This document shows, piece by piece, positions 15,336 through 25,148 of a stretch of 64,000 nucleotides of DNA. A program made the translations under genes and the position numbers. Origin of the DNA: Bacteroidota bacterium (GTDB lineage Bacteria; Bacteroidota; Ignavibacteria; Tepidaquicellales; Tepidaquicellaceae); the NCBI GenBank assembly GCA_018266845.1, contig JAFDZO010000018.1, forward strand, positions 1-64,000. The letters run 5' to 3'. A model generated the notes under the pieces. It had not been told where the DNA came from. It saw only the letters and a program-made list of their open reading frames with translations, and did not search any database. How positions within the stretch are numbered: the first letter of the stretch is position 1; every line of letters starts with the position of its first letter.

Positions 15336-15397
15336 TTATATTGATTGAGTATCTAAGTTTTAAAATTAATTTTAAGCAGTTAATTACTTAGCTGCTA

Positions 15398-15781
15398 TTA
15401 TTTTGCTGCCTCTTTGGCTTTTTTAGCGCCGTATTTAGAGCGGGCTTTCTTTCTGTTAGCAACACCTGCAGTATCCAATGCGCCTCTGATAATGTGGTAT
15501 CTTACGCCCGGTAAATCTTTCACTCTTCCGCCTCTGATTAATACGATTGAGTGCTCCTGTAAATTATGCCCTTCACCCGGGATGTATGCAGTAACTTCGA
15601 TTCCGTTTGTAAGACGCACTCTCGCAACTTTTCTTAAAGCCGAGTTCGGCTTCTTCGGAGTAGAAGTATATACTCTTGTACATACGCCTCTTTTTTGAGG
15701 GCAGGAATCCATAGCCGGAGCTTTGGATTTTACAGTAATTTTCTGTCTTCCTTTACGAATTAATTGATTAATTGTAGGCAC
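15398..15781 (-). CDS. rpsL: 30S ribosomal protein S12
   Basis: 127 residues. [54 protein letters not shown] and [14 protein letters not shown] are diagnostic. The Lys in [11 protein letters not shown] and in RVKDLPG, where streptomycin-resistance changes occur, are wild-type. S12 controls decoding at the A site. It is the first gene of the str block, with a promoter 50-80 nt upstream. Confidence 0.97.
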   Translation of the reverse strand: MPTINQLIRKGRQKITVKSKAPAMDSCPQKRGVCTRVYTSTPKKPNSALRKVARVRLTNGIEVTAYIPGEGHNLQEHSIVLIRGGRVKDLPGVRYHIIRGALDTAGVANRKKARSKYGAKKAKEAAK

Positions 15782-15831
15782 TTTATGCTAAAAACCTTTC
15801 TTACAAAATTTTCAAAAATTGGGAAAACTCT

Positions 15832-15860
15832 AAGATACATAGAATAGAGACGATAGTCAA
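15832..15860 (-). promoter_or_regulatory. Promoter of the rpsL-rpsG-fusA group
   Basis: Minus-strand TTGACT and TATCTT separated by exactly 17 nt, with the -10 box ending about 50 nt before the rpsL ATG. The spacing and sequence match a sigma-70 promoter. Confidence 0.65.
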
Positions 15861-16134
15861 TAAACTAAAGAATGCACTTTTTGAGCAATTATATATGGAG
15901 CGGTCCAGGCCGGACATCCCTGATAATTTCACTTTCCAGGTAATAAATTCAGACTCGGCTGATTCGTTACCCACGTACTACGGAAAGCTTATTTCGCTGT
16001 AATCTGTAATATAGTTATTTTAAAATCGAAATAAAAGGGAGGCTTCGTTGACCGTTGTTTCTATTTCAAAATCATTTCACTTACCCATAGTCAAGTAATT
16101 ATTAATTATTTAATATATAAAGTAATTTAAGATA

Positions 16135-16163
16135 TTGACATTTAAAATAAATAAATTTAAATT
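16135..16163 (+). promoter_or_regulatory. Promoter-like element before the copper-oxidase-like gene
   Basis: Exact TTGACA, 17 nt spacer, TAAATT, about 100 nt before the ATG. The region is very AT-rich, so a chance match is possible. Confidence 0.4.
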
Positions 16164-16264
16164 CAATATACATTCAAGATATTAATCTTAATAGATTTAC
16201 ACATCCCAAATCCCTTGTTTTAGTTCTTTTAATCAATCTTTTTCAAAATTAAACCCTAAAAATT

Positions 16265-17806
16265 ATGAGTATTCCTTATTCTGGCACATGGGAAATTGTA
16301 GTTACAGATTCATTGGTAACAGCTATTCATGCTGCACTACTTCCAGATAAACGAGTCATATACTGGCACGGAAGATATATGCCCGTATTATGTGGTTTTT
16401 ATACTCCCTCTAACAATGCAGTCGGATGGGACTCTGCACTTGACAGCTGGCCTCCCCCAGACCCCATCCATCCTGATTACAATGGCAATGAAGCTCCCGT
16501 TATTTTTTGCGGAGGTCATACTTTTTTAGCCGATGGTTCACTAATAATTGCCGGAGGAGAACGTACCCGACCATATGCTGGTTACTTTAGAGGATTAAAG
16601 TATACTTACCGATATGACGGTAGTTGGACTCCCGCAGGTGGTGTCGACACACCTCATGAAATGGCTGATGGAAGATGGTATCCTTCAGTAACAAGATTGG
16701 CAGATGGGAGATTAATAGCTATGTCCGGTTACAAATACTTAGGTCCACCTACTATTAATGATGTTCCTGAACTTTATGACCCCGATGAAAATGCACAAGG
16801 TTATGGATGGAGTGCATACACAGCATCTGCTGCCCACAAAGATATACCGTTATATCCCGGGAATCACCTTATTCCATTTGGAGATTATGCCGGCTGCATA
16901 CTCTACGATTTAGTTACTTGGCAAGGAACAAGTTATGATCAAGCACATATTTTCGTACCAAATCCTTCATCTGATCCTCCGGTGTATTGGATTCCTGTTG
17001 CTCAGAATCATATGGTTCCCTTGAAAGCAGGAAACTCTGTAATTTGTACTATAAAGCCGGATGACACTTTTGCCCGAATATTAAATATTGGAGGAGATCA
17101 TTCATCGACAGTAAAAATGATTGAGATAGGAGATGGCATTACTCCTGAGTGGACTAATTTAGAACCAATGATGCACGGAAGAATGGATGCAAATGCTGTT
17201 GTTCTTCCTGATGGCAATATAATGGTACTAGGAAGTGCCAATATGATGACACCTGAATTATTAATAACAGAAGATCCTGACCCTCATAAATGGGAATGGA
17301 TGGAATTGGCAGATATGACCGTAAATAGAGAATATCATTCGACGGCACTATTAATGCACAGCGGTAAAGTATGGGTTGGGGGTAGCAGAGTACCTACTAT
17401 GGTATCAGGTGAATTTGAAAAAGACATGGAACGAAGAATTGAAATCTATACTCCATATTACATGCAAAATGCGACTGATTTAGCCAATAGACCTGTAATA
17501 GATAGTTGGGATGACGAAATAGCTTACAACAACAGATTTGATCTTGCTTTAAGTAGTGCAAAGAACATTGATTCATTTGTATTAATAGGGCTTCCTTCTG
17601 TAACTCATGCTTTTAATATGAACCAGAGAAATATATCTTTATCATTTGAAACTAAAGATAATGTAAATTATCTTATTACTGCCCCTCTTAATGGAAATAT
17701 TGCTCCTCCCGGAATATACATGCTTTTTGCTGTACGGGTAAAGTCTGATAGCGTTTCCGGTGAGGTTAAAGTTCCTTCAGTTGCTGTAAATATTAAAATC
17801 TCATAG
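16265..17806 (+). CDS. Galactose/glyoxal-oxidase-like copper radical oxidase, no signal peptide
   Basis: A 513-residue kelch-type propeller with a C-terminal galactose-oxidase-like (DUF1929-type) domain. The copper-radical ligands appear conserved: Cys near residue 82 (FCGGHTFLADG) and Tyr near 139 (GRWYPSVTRLADG) for the Cys-Tyr cofactor, Tyr-His near 357-358 (NREYHSTALLM) and His near 448 (PSVTHAFNMNQR). Family members oxidise primary alcohols or aldehydes to give H2O2. Unusually there is no signal peptide (MSIPYSGTWEIVV) and an in-frame stop lies just upstream. No T9SS domain is present. The next gene starts 3 nt after its stop. The substrate is unknown. Confidence 0.8.
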   Translation: MSIPYSGTWEIVVTDSLVTAIHAALLPDKRVIYWHGRYMPVLCGFYTPSNNAVGWDSALDSWPPPDPIHPDYNGNEAPVIFCGGHTFLADGSLIIAGGERTRPYAGYFRGLKYTYRYDGSWTPAGGVDTPHEMADGRWYPSVTRLADGRLIAMSGYKYLGPPTINDVPELYDPDENAQGYGWSAYTASAAHKDIPLYPGNHLIPFGDYAGCILYDLVTWQGTSYDQAHIFVPNPSSDPPVYWIPVAQNHMVPLKAGNSVICTIKPDDTFARILNIGGDHSSTVKMIEIGDGITPEWTNLEPMMHGRMDANAVVLPDGNIMVLGSANMMTPELLITEDPDPHKWEWMELADMTVNREYHSTALLMHSGKVWVGGSRVPTMVSGEFEKDMERRIEIYTPYYMQNATDLANRPVIDSWDDEIAYNNRFDLALSSAKNIDSFVLIGLPSVTHAFNMNQRNISLSFETKDNVNYLITAPLNGNIAPPGIYMLFAVRVKSDSVSGEVKVPSVAVNIKIS

Positions 17807-17808
17807 AA

Positions 17809-19062
17809 GTGATTAATAAATTTTTAATATTGTGCTTATTACTATTTTCAAATGGATTATATGCTCAATGGTTTTATCAAGTGAGTAATACTCCTAATAA
17901 GCTCAATAAAATTCAGTTTATAGATTCTAATACCGGATACATTGTGGGAGGGGATTATTTTATCCCTTCCCAAAATGGCGTAGTGCTTAAAACTACAAAT
18001 GCAGGCACCAACTGGATTTCCTTAAACTATGGCGGTACAGGCGTTCTACAAGGAATGTATTTTCTGAATTCACTTACAGGTTTTATAAGTGGGGAGTCAG
18101 AAATAAAAAAAACTACGAATGGAGGAACAACTTGGATTAATATTCCCAAACCTGTACCATTTGAAGTATGGGGAATATATTTTTTTAATGAATTAACAGG
18201 ATTCATAAGCGGCTCGGGTAGTAAAAACTTTTATCTATATAAAACTACCAATGGTGGAATTAATTGGGTACAGAAATTTTATCAATCTGGAGATATTTCG
18301 AGTTATAGTCAATTTTATTTTATAAACAGTAATACGGGTTTTGTTACTAAAGAAGGGCTCATTCGAAAAACTACAAACTCCGGAGAAAATTGGAATCTCA
18401 TAACCACACTTGGTAAAGATATTGAATTTTATAACGAAAATACCGGAACTTCTGTTGCGGGAACATTCGGTTTCTCAGGCGCAATTTATAAGACTACTAA
18501 TCAGGGACTTAATTGGACTACAATTGAAAACCAATCTCCCGGAGTGTTTAACAATGCGATTGATTTTATTGATTCTACAAAGGGATTCGTTGTTTGTGAC
18601 TCCGGTGTAATAAAATACACTTCAAACGGTGGTAATAATTGGTTCAGGCAAAATTATCCGAACAATTTAAGGAAGACTCTTAATGATGTACAATTTTTAA
18701 ATGAAATTACTGGTTATATTGTAGGTGATGATGGTTTAATTATGAAGACAACTTCAGGCGGACTTACATTTATTAATAGTAATGGTGAGATTGTTTTAGG
18801 TTTTTCTCTCTCTCAAAACTTTCCCAACCCCTTCAACCCCTCTACAATTATCAATTATCAGTTAACAATTAACAGCTTTGTTACTCTGAATGTTTATGAT
18901 ATAAACGGGAAATTAATAAAGGAGCTTGTGAATGAAAAACAAAGCGCGGGAAGCCATGAGGTGAATTTTTCAGGCGAGGGTCTGCCAAGCGGAGTGTATT
19001 ATTATTCTCTCACCGCAGACGGAGTAACGATTGATACTAAGAAGGCAATATTGCTTAAATAA
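17809..19062 (+). CDS. Secreted YCF48/BNR-repeat propeller with T9SS sorting domain
   Basis: Starts with GTG two bases after the stop of the oxidase-like gene, so the pair is an operon. The 417-residue product has a signal peptide (FLILCLLLFSNGLYAQ), about seven repeats of the type LKTTNAGTNWISL / IKKTTNGGTTWINI (YCF48/sialidase-like propeller), then LSQNFPNPFNPSTIINYQL and a terminal KKAILLK sorting domain. It should be exported by T9SS. Such propellers are abundant in this lineage; the ligand is unknown. A terminator follows. Confidence 0.85.
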   Translation: MINKFLILCLLLFSNGLYAQWFYQVSNTPNKLNKIQFIDSNTGYIVGGDYFIPSQNGVVLKTTNAGTNWISLNYGGTGVLQGMYFLNSLTGFISGESEIKKTTNGGTTWINIPKPVPFEVWGIYFFNELTGFISGSGSKNFYLYKTTNGGINWVQKFYQSGDISSYSQFYFINSNTGFVTKEGLIRKTTNSGENWNLITTLGKDIEFYNENTGTSVAGTFGFSGAIYKTTNQGLNWTTIENQSPGVFNNAIDFIDSTKGFVVCDSGVIKYTSNGGNNWFRQNYPNNLRKTLNDVQFLNEITGYIVGDDGLIMKTTSGGLTFINSNGEIVLGFSLSQNFPNPFNPSTIINYQLTINSFVTLNVYDINGKLIKELVNEKQSAGSHEVNFSGEGLPSGVYYYSLTADGVTIDTKKAILLK

Positions 19063-19100
19063 TGACGCAAATGTTTGTAAATAATTTTAGGAGAAAATAC

Positions 19101-19130
19101 AAAGCCCTTTTGAGTGAAAAAGGGCTTTTT
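19101..19130 (+). terminator. Terminator after the oxidase/propeller operon
   Basis: Stem AAAGCCCTTTT / AAAAAGGGCTTT with a short GAGTG loop and a T-run. Confidence 0.85.
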
Positions 19131-19245
19131 GCGTTCAATTATGTATATGTTTAAATAAATACTTGGGTCAGGTTTCCGAAAATGGCAAAATAAACTACTG
19201 AATTAACTTTAATTTATTTTGCGCCGTTCGATTTAAGCGCAAAAG

Positions 19246-20928
19246 TTAGTATTCCAGGTTAAATTTCAAATATCCGAACGACAAATCCGAAAAAGTGCCC
19301 TTCGTAATATTGTTCATTCCCGTATAGTTATATACAAGGTGGAAATTGAAACCAACTATCGGCTCATACTTTAAAGCTACCTGATACACATTTGTATTTA
19401 CCCTCTCGCCGTCAAGGAAAGGATAATTTACTTTTATTGGGGTAAAATCATACGGCACAAAAACATCTCCGCCTACATTGTCAATCAGATTTCCGTTTGC
19501 ATCATAAACATTATTACCCTCTCTGATTTTTCTGAAAAGAAAATTAACATTTAGCCTGTCTGAGAAATTATAAATAGCATTAACTCTTAACTCATCAGCA
19601 TTGGGCCCAATTTGATTACCAAGAATGTCGCTGTACGATGTATAAGAATTTTTTATGTTTAGATGCGAATATACAAACGGTCTTATTTTAGTATATTCCA
19701 AAATGAGTGAAAGATTTTTTATTCCTGCCGGTTCATATAAATACGAACCTAACTGATAGCCAGTTTTATTATTGTATCTGTCCATATTGTTGAGGTATCC
19801 AAGAAAATCTTCATCCATTAAAAAACTTGCCTGAAACTGAATGTTCTTTATAAAATTTGTCTGGAAATCAAAAAATATTAATCCATTGTCTCTGTCCTGC
19901 AGAGACATTTCTACAAATTTATAAAATATCAGAGGATTTAAATACCCGAGGTCAAGAGGTCTGGCATAAACTACCATATCGCCCATACCGACATCAAATA
20001 AACCAGGAAATGAAAGCTTCAGACGGTTTGCAGCCCAGAATTTTGAATAATTTGAATCTACATTCCTGTGATAAATTCCTGGGGCAGAACCATGAATTGA
20101 AGTAAAGTTTACTATACCATACTTAAAATTAAATTTTAAAAAATCCATATCAGGAGCTTTACCTGAAAGTGCAAGTCTCTCTCCATATCCAAAGCCAAAC
20201 TTTAACTGCTCTCTCCCAATCTGAGCAGAAATATCCATTCCTTCAATAGGCGAAGCCTTGTATCTCAAATATCCGCCATTAAAATCGTAACTTTGTATGT
20301 CTTCCAAATTTTCAAGAAATTTATAGTTCGCTCTCAAGCGTGGATCAATAATAGAGGCAAAAGTTCCTGAACCAAATAGAGCTCCTTTCTGAAACATTAA
20401 ATTATATCCCAAATGATTAAATACAGTTCCTGAAAATTTGAACCCTCCATCAAATAAAAATGCCGAAGTATCGATTTGCTTCGACTGCTTACCATAAATT
20501 AAGTTTCCAAAGAAATCTACATAAAGATTTGCACCTTCTTTATCAACCAGATAAACATATTTTTTCTTATCTGAAAAAATATCTCTTGCTCTTTTTGAAA
20601 ACTTAACATCGTTATCAAAAAAACTTGTTGTATTATCCCTGGTCTTGTATTCAGGTATAAACTCCAAGCTGTATTTCTCCAGAAACTTTTTTTCAACCGA
20701 TGAAAGCTCATTGCTCTTTTCTCTTATTGCCTCAAGAAAATTTGTAACATCTTCACGAGATAGATTAGGGTCATCATCATTAATAGTCCCTATCACCTGT
20801 TTCACAGACATTATTTTTAAAAAATCATAAACCGGATTTGAAAGCGGAATATTATCTTCCTGCCCATAGGAAAAATTACAAATTAAAAATAAAATTATTA
20901 CCGCAGCTAAATATTTTATCTTGCTCAA
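19246..20928 (-). CDS. Large outer-membrane beta-barrel protein, Wzi/CapA-like
   Basis: The 560-residue product has a signal peptide (KYLAAVIILFLICNFSYGQ), an N-terminal helical domain of about 90 residues (a LSREDVTNFLEAIREKSNEL stretch) and many amphipathic strands up to the C-terminal YLKFNLEY, typical of a barrel. Motifs such as RPLDLGYLNPLIFYKF resemble the capsule-assembly Wzi family of barrels. Involvement in surface polysaccharide attachment is therefore possible but not shown: no polysaccharide genes are adjacent. It is monocistronic. Confidence 0.6.
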   Translation of the reverse strand: MSKIKYLAAVIILFLICNFSYGQEDNIPLSNPVYDFLKIMSVKQVIGTINDDDPNLSREDVTNFLEAIREKSNELSSVEKKFLEKYSLEFIPEYKTRDNTTSFFDNDVKFSKRARDIFSDKKKYVYLVDKEGANLYVDFFGNLIYGKQSKQIDTSAFLFDGGFKFSGTVFNHLGYNLMFQKGALFGSGTFASIIDPRLRANYKFLENLEDIQSYDFNGGYLRYKASPIEGMDISAQIGREQLKFGFGYGERLALSGKAPDMDFLKFNFKYGIVNFTSIHGSAPGIYHRNVDSNYSKFWAANRLKLSFPGLFDVGMGDMVVYARPLDLGYLNPLIFYKFVEMSLQDRDNGLIFFDFQTNFIKNIQFQASFLMDEDFLGYLNNMDRYNNKTGYQLGSYLYEPAGIKNLSLILEYTKIRPFVYSHLNIKNSYTSYSDILGNQIGPNADELRVNAIYNFSDRLNVNFLFRKIREGNNVYDANGNLIDNVGGDVFVPYDFTPIKVNYPFLDGERVNTNVYQVALKYEPIVGFNFHLVYNYTGMNNITKGTFSDLSFGYLKFNLEY

Positions 20929-20985
20929 TTTGGATTTTTAGTTGTGCATTATTATAGTAAGTTTGAACTTCATTTTTAATGCCAA

Positions 20986-21981
20986 TTGTTTGAACCTTCA
21001 TACATAAGATTATTTGAATCGGGCGAGCTTTCAAAGCGCGCCGGTATATTAAAGCAAATGCTTGCTGACTGCAATATTTGCCCGAAGGACTGTAAAGTAA
21101 ACCGCCTCGAAAATAAAATTGCCGCCTGTTACTCCGGCTTTAATCCAGTGGTATCATCTTACTGCGTTCACTATGGAGAAGAGCCAACACTTGTTGGTAG
21201 TAAAGAGGATAGAAATGAAAACGGAGTGGGAAATATTTTCTTCGGCAACTGCAATCTTAGATGCGTTTACTGCCAGAACTATGAAGTATCACAGAACCAT
21301 AAACTTGAAATAAAAAATGAAGTTACAATTGAACGCCTTGCAGAAATTATGCTTGAGCTGCAAAGTAAAAATGTAAATGCTATAGGATTTGTTTCCCCTA
21401 CTCATTTCGTCCCGCAGATTGTTCTCGCCCTTGAACTTGCGATTCCGATGGGACTAAAATTACCTTTGGTATATAATACGAACTGTTACGATTCTGTTGA
21501 AGTAATAAAATTACTTAATGGTATTATTGATGTATATCTCCCCGATGTAAAATATTCCGAAAATGAATACGGGTATAAGTATTCCAAAATAAAAAATTAT
21601 GTTGAACACTCGCGCGCTGCGCTTATTGAAATGCACAGACAATTAGGAAGTAATATTGTGTTGGAAAATGGATTATTAAGAAGAGGATTGATAATAAGAC
21701 ATCTGATTTTACCGAATGATTTAGCAGGAAGCTATGAAACTTTAAAATTCATTTCAGAGCTTGATAATAAAATCCATTTATCAATAATGTCGCAGTATTA
21801 TCCTACACATAAAGCATTAACGATTGATTTGCTTTCACGAAATATAAGAGAAAGAGAATATGAAAAAGTATTGGACTGGATGGATGAACTGAATTTAGAA
21901 AACGGCTGCATGCAGGAATTTGAAAGTGAAAATTATTATCGCCCGGATTTTAAAGATAGAGTAGAGCCATTTAAGAGGTGA
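20986..21981 (+). CDS. Radical SAM protein, PflA-activase-like (PflX type)
   Basis: 331 residues from a TTG start (an ATG just upstream runs into a stop). The radical-SAM cluster motif is CNLRCVYC, with the SAM-binding GNIFFGN before it. Extra N-terminal cysteines (CNICPKDC ... ACYSG) fit the PflX-like putative pyruvate formate-lyase-activating subgroup. These proteins cleave S-adenosylmethionine with a [4Fe-4S] cluster to make a radical; the target is unknown and no glycyl-radical enzyme is nearby. The gene converges on the TPR regulator, with stops directly adjacent. Confidence 0.85.
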   Translation: MFEPSYIRLFESGELSKRAGILKQMLADCNICPKDCKVNRLENKIAACYSGFNPVVSSYCVHYGEEPTLVGSKEDRNENGVGNIFFGNCNLRCVYCQNYEVSQNHKLEIKNEVTIERLAEIMLELQSKNVNAIGFVSPTHFVPQIVLALELAIPMGLKLPLVYNTNCYDSVEVIKLLNGIIDVYLPDVKYSENEYGYKYSKIKNYVEHSRAALIEMHRQLGSNIVLENGLLRRGLIIRHLILPNDLAGSYETLKFISELDNKIHLSIMSQYYPTHKALTIDLLSRNIREREYEKVLDWMDELNLENGCMQEFESENYYRPDFKDRVEPFKR

Positions 21982-23613
21982 TTAGATTGAGTTAATGAAA
22001 GTTGCCAATGTTACATCCTTTGATAAATTAAGTTTTTTACCGATATGATACCTGTGGTTTTCGACAGTCCTTCTTGAAAGATAAAGCAGTTTTGCAATTT
22101 CTTTGTTGTTCAATTTTATTTTCATCATTGAACAGATTTTTAGTTCAACACTTGAAAGTTCAGGGTATCTTTTGGAAAGCTTTGATATAAAATCATTATT
22201 GTATTTATTTAAATTAGCTTCAAAATTCTTAAACTCTGCATTTGCTTCTTTTCTTGTATTGATTAACTTTAAAAACTGAAAGAAATCTGTTTTATCTTTC
22301 CATGCAATATTAGTTTGGTGAATATAATTTTTTATTTCATCAAGCATCTTAACTACAAACTCGTTTTTCTCTACCAGATAGTTAGCAACCATGTTCAACT
22401 CTTTAGATTTTGTCTCGGCATCTTTCTTAAATTTATATGCCTTCAGCCTGAAAATTTCTTTTTCTTTTTCAGCCTCCTGCTTTTCATAATGAAGCTTTAG
22501 TTTTTTTATTTTATTCTCAGATTCTTCATTTACAAATTTTTTATATTCAGTAATATATTCCTTCAAATATTTATGAGATTTTTTTTCGTTTCCCATTTCA
22601 TCATACATTTCCGAAAGAGACCTGAGATTATCAACTATTTCGTATGTATATTTTTGCTCCCGGGCAAGCTTTAAAGATTGTTCGTAAAAATCACTAGCTT
22701 CTGTATATTTTTTTTGAGCCCTTAACGAAGCCCCCAAAGAGTAAAGTGTGAAAGTTTTAAATTGCTTCTGATTAACTTTATCAAAAAGCTCAAGCGCTTT
22801 GTATAAGTTAATCTCACACTGCTTGTATTTTTTTAAATGATTCTGAACACTTGCAATATTATTCAAAGAGTGAATCTGTCCTATAAGGTCATTTATTTTT
22901 AATCTTATTCTATACGACTCTTCAAAATTTTTCTGAGCTTTTTTCATATCACCGGCATTATAATATGCATGTCCCAGGTTATTGAGGGAATCCGCAATAC
23001 CTTTCGCAAATTTAACCTTGCTTCGTAACACCAGTCCATCTTTAAAACACTTAATAGCTTTATCATATTCCTGATGGTCAACATACACCAATCCAAGATT
23101 ATTATATGCGTTAGCAATTCCGATAGGATTTTTACCGTCAAACAGTTTTAATGACTCAAGAAAGCACTGTATTGATTTTTCATAGTCGCCCAACACTCTG
23201 TAAATGTTTCCATAATTATTTAACAATGTTCCAAGGGAAGCATTATCGTTATACTTTATAAAAGTTTCTTTTGCTTTGTCGTAAAAGGAAAGAGCACTTA
23301 TATAATCTGCTCTGTAGTATTGAACTATTCCAATCTGGTAGATTAATTTTCCAATCAGCTTTTCATCAATTAATTTTGTAAAAATTTTTAAGGATTCTTT
23401 AAAAATCTTCTCAGCATTGTCAAGTTCTCCAAGATGAACATAAGAAATCCCTATCTCTAATCCACACAAAGCTTTTTTGTTTTCATCTTTGATTGAGACG
23501 GCATATTTGTGGAGCTCTAGATAAACTTCAAGAGCTTTTAATGTATCGGTGAGGCGTAATGCGGCAGCTTTTTTCATCTGCGTATCGAACTGCTTTGGGG
23601 TTAAGCTTTTCAT
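21982..23613 (-). CDS. TPR-repeat regulator with C-terminal LuxR-type HTH
   Basis: 543 residues. Residues about 25-360 form eight or nine tetratricopeptide repeats (for example ALSFYDKAKETFIKYNDNAS and AIANAYNNLGLVYVDHQEYDKAIKCF-like units). A coiled coil follows (about 365-410), then a LuxR/GerE-like helix-turn-helix: LSSVELKICSMMKIKLNNKE, IAKLLYLSRRTVENHRYHIG. No membrane segment or kinase domain is seen, so it is probably a cytoplasmic, ligand- or protein-sensing transcription factor. Its targets are unknown. Confidence 0.8.
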   Translation of the reverse strand: MKSLTPKQFDTQMKKAAALRLTDTLKALEVYLELHKYAVSIKDENKKALCGLEIGISYVHLGELDNAEKIFKESLKIFTKLIDEKLIGKLIYQIGIVQYYRADYISALSFYDKAKETFIKYNDNASLGTLLNNYGNIYRVLGDYEKSIQCFLESLKLFDGKNPIGIANAYNNLGLVYVDHQEYDKAIKCFKDGLVLRSKVKFAKGIADSLNNLGHAYYNAGDMKKAQKNFEESYRIRLKINDLIGQIHSLNNIASVQNHLKKYKQCEINLYKALELFDKVNQKQFKTFTLYSLGASLRAQKKYTEASDFYEQSLKLAREQKYTYEIVDNLRSLSEMYDEMGNEKKSHKYLKEYITEYKKFVNEESENKIKKLKLHYEKQEAEKEKEIFRLKAYKFKKDAETKSKELNMVANYLVEKNEFVVKMLDEIKNYIHQTNIAWKDKTDFFQFLKLINTRKEANAEFKNFEANLNKYNNDFISKLSKRYPELSSVELKICSMMKIKLNNKEIAKLLYLSRRTVENHRYHIGKKLNLSKDVTLATFINSI

Positions 23614-23779
23614 AGGATAAAATTAAATATATTTGCGTCCACTAACAATAGATTTTACTCATTGAAAACCCGTTTGACGGGCACTACTCAAAATATACTC
23701 ACGGGGCTGAATTTGCTTTTACTGAAAAAATCGGACGAGTAGTTTTGAATAACTTTTTTAAATCAAGGAGGAAAATAAA

Positions 23780-25042
23780 ATGAAAAAGTTAATCTTATCT
23801 GTTTTTTTACTTGCAGCAATCAATTCCATTTATTCCCAGTGGACTGTAAATTATCAGCACACAAACGGAGCAGTTACAGCATTATCTTTTCTAAACAGCA
23901 GATTAGGAATAGCAAGTTTTAGTCAGACACTTGACGGCAATGTAATACTTAAAACAAGTAACGCGGGCACAAACTGGATTTCAGCTTACAATAGTATGGA
24001 TGGCGGTATCCGAACTTCAAAATTTCAGAGCACAGATACTATTCTGGCTATAAAACTTTGGTACCTGTATGTTCAAATTTACCCCGGGGGAATACGCACA
24101 GATACAGCAAAGTTAATTATGAATAATGGCAGCATTAATGCTATTCAAATTATCAACAAAAACTTTGTATGTATGATGAGCAATGTAGGTTTATTCTGTA
24201 AAACTATAAACGGCGGTTTATTATGGGATACGCTTTCTATAAAACCTGGAGGAGATTCCAGAGGAGTAAACGGTTTACATTTCGTAAACAACAATACAGG
24301 TTATTGCTGCGGGAACGACGGACTTTTTTATAAGACAACAAACGGAGGCGGAGCATGGCAGCAATTAAGTCACGGATTAGGAAATATAAATTTCAACTAT
24401 GTTTACTTTCCTACAAATGATACCGGGTTTGCTGTTGCAGGTTCAAATTTATATAAAACTGTTAACGGAGGAAACAACTGGACTCAGTTAGTTAATTTTC
24501 CAACCTGGTATAACAATATTAACGGTTTGTCCTGCCCTACTGCTGCTACTATTTATGCAGTTGGTTACCCTAATACATCAATCTCAAATAGTCCTATTTC
24601 AATGTCAACCAATAGCGGGATAAACTGGACAAGTTATTCTCCTTTTCCTAATGGTGGAGTAATGCGAAGTATAAGCTTCACAAGACCTGATACAGGATAT
24701 GCTGGTTCAGAAGGCTCATTGATTCAAAAATTTGTTTCACCTGCTTCAGGCGTAGTAAGAATAGAGAACGAACTCCCTGCTGGATTTTCATTGAAACAAA
24801 ACTATCCGAATCCATTTAATCCAACAACGAACATAAAATATAGCATTACAAAAAATTCAGGTGTTATTTTGAAAGTCTTTGATGCCAGAGGACGGGAAAT
24901 TGAAACTTTAGTAAATGAAAGGCAAAATGCAGGAGTATATATCGTTAAATTTGAATCAAAAAAACTTTCGTCAGGAATTTATTTCTATAATCTAAATGCA
25001 GATGGAAATTCTGAAACAAAGCAAATGGTACTAATAAAATAA
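23780..25042 (+). CDS. Secreted YCF48-repeat protein with T9SS sorting domain
   Basis: The 420-residue product starts at an ATG preceded by AAGGAGG. It has a signal peptide (KKLILSVFLLAAINSIYSQ), repeated units such as LKTSNAGTNWISAYN, FYKTTNGGGAWQQL and LYKTVNGGNNWTQL (propeller of the YCF48/BNR kind), and the sorting domain LKQNYPNPFNPTTNIKYSI ending KQMVLIK. It is paralogous to the gene at 17.8-19.1 kb. Likely T9SS-exported; ligand unknown. Confidence 0.85.
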   Translation: MKKLILSVFLLAAINSIYSQWTVNYQHTNGAVTALSFLNSRLGIASFSQTLDGNVILKTSNAGTNWISAYNSMDGGIRTSKFQSTDTILAIKLWYLYVQIYPGGIRTDTAKLIMNNGSINAIQIINKNFVCMMSNVGLFCKTINGGLLWDTLSIKPGGDSRGVNGLHFVNNNTGYCCGNDGLFYKTTNGGGAWQQLSHGLGNINFNYVYFPTNDTGFAVAGSNLYKTVNGGNNWTQLVNFPTWYNNINGLSCPTAATIYAVGYPNTSISNSPISMSTNSGINWTSYSPFPNGGVMRSISFTRPDTGYAGSEGSLIQKFVSPASGVVRIENELPAGFSLKQNYPNPFNPTTNIKYSITKNSGVILKVFDARGREIETLVNERQNAGVYIVKFESKKLSSGIYFYNLNADGNSETKQMVLIK

Positions 25043-25088
25043 TATACCAAATCCCCACTATAGAGACGGGTAACAGTTTAACATTATT

Positions 25089-25147
25089 CTCCCCGCCTCC
25101 TTGAAGAAATTCAAATTCCCTCTCTGTAAAAAAGAGAGGGTGGGGAG
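25089..25147. terminator. Nested hairpin between converging genes
   Basis: An inner stem CCCTCTCT/AGAGAGGG (25118-25140) lies within an outer CTCCCC/GGGGAG pair. It lies between converging stops and may terminate both. It resembles the C-rich palindromes at 58.7-58.9 kb. Confidence 0.5.
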
Positions 25148-25148
25148 T

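Larger units (their letters stand above)
15782..16264. other. Divergent intergenic region between rpsL and the copper-oxidase-like gene
   Basis: No convincing gene. It contains the rpsL promoter on the minus strand, a less AT-rich patch at about 15895-16000 with only a 35-codon open frame, an imperfect inverted repeat around 16020-16071 (GAAATA ... TATTTC) and a TTGACA promoter-like element for the rightward gene. Confidence 0.55.

Noticed and set aside
15894-16001. 35-codon open frame in the rpsL upstream region
   Set aside because: Too short, no recognisable family and no ribosome-binding site.
16135-16163. Assigning the TTGACA/TAAATT element as a certain promoter
   Set aside because: Very AT-rich context makes chance matches likely; listed with low confidence only.
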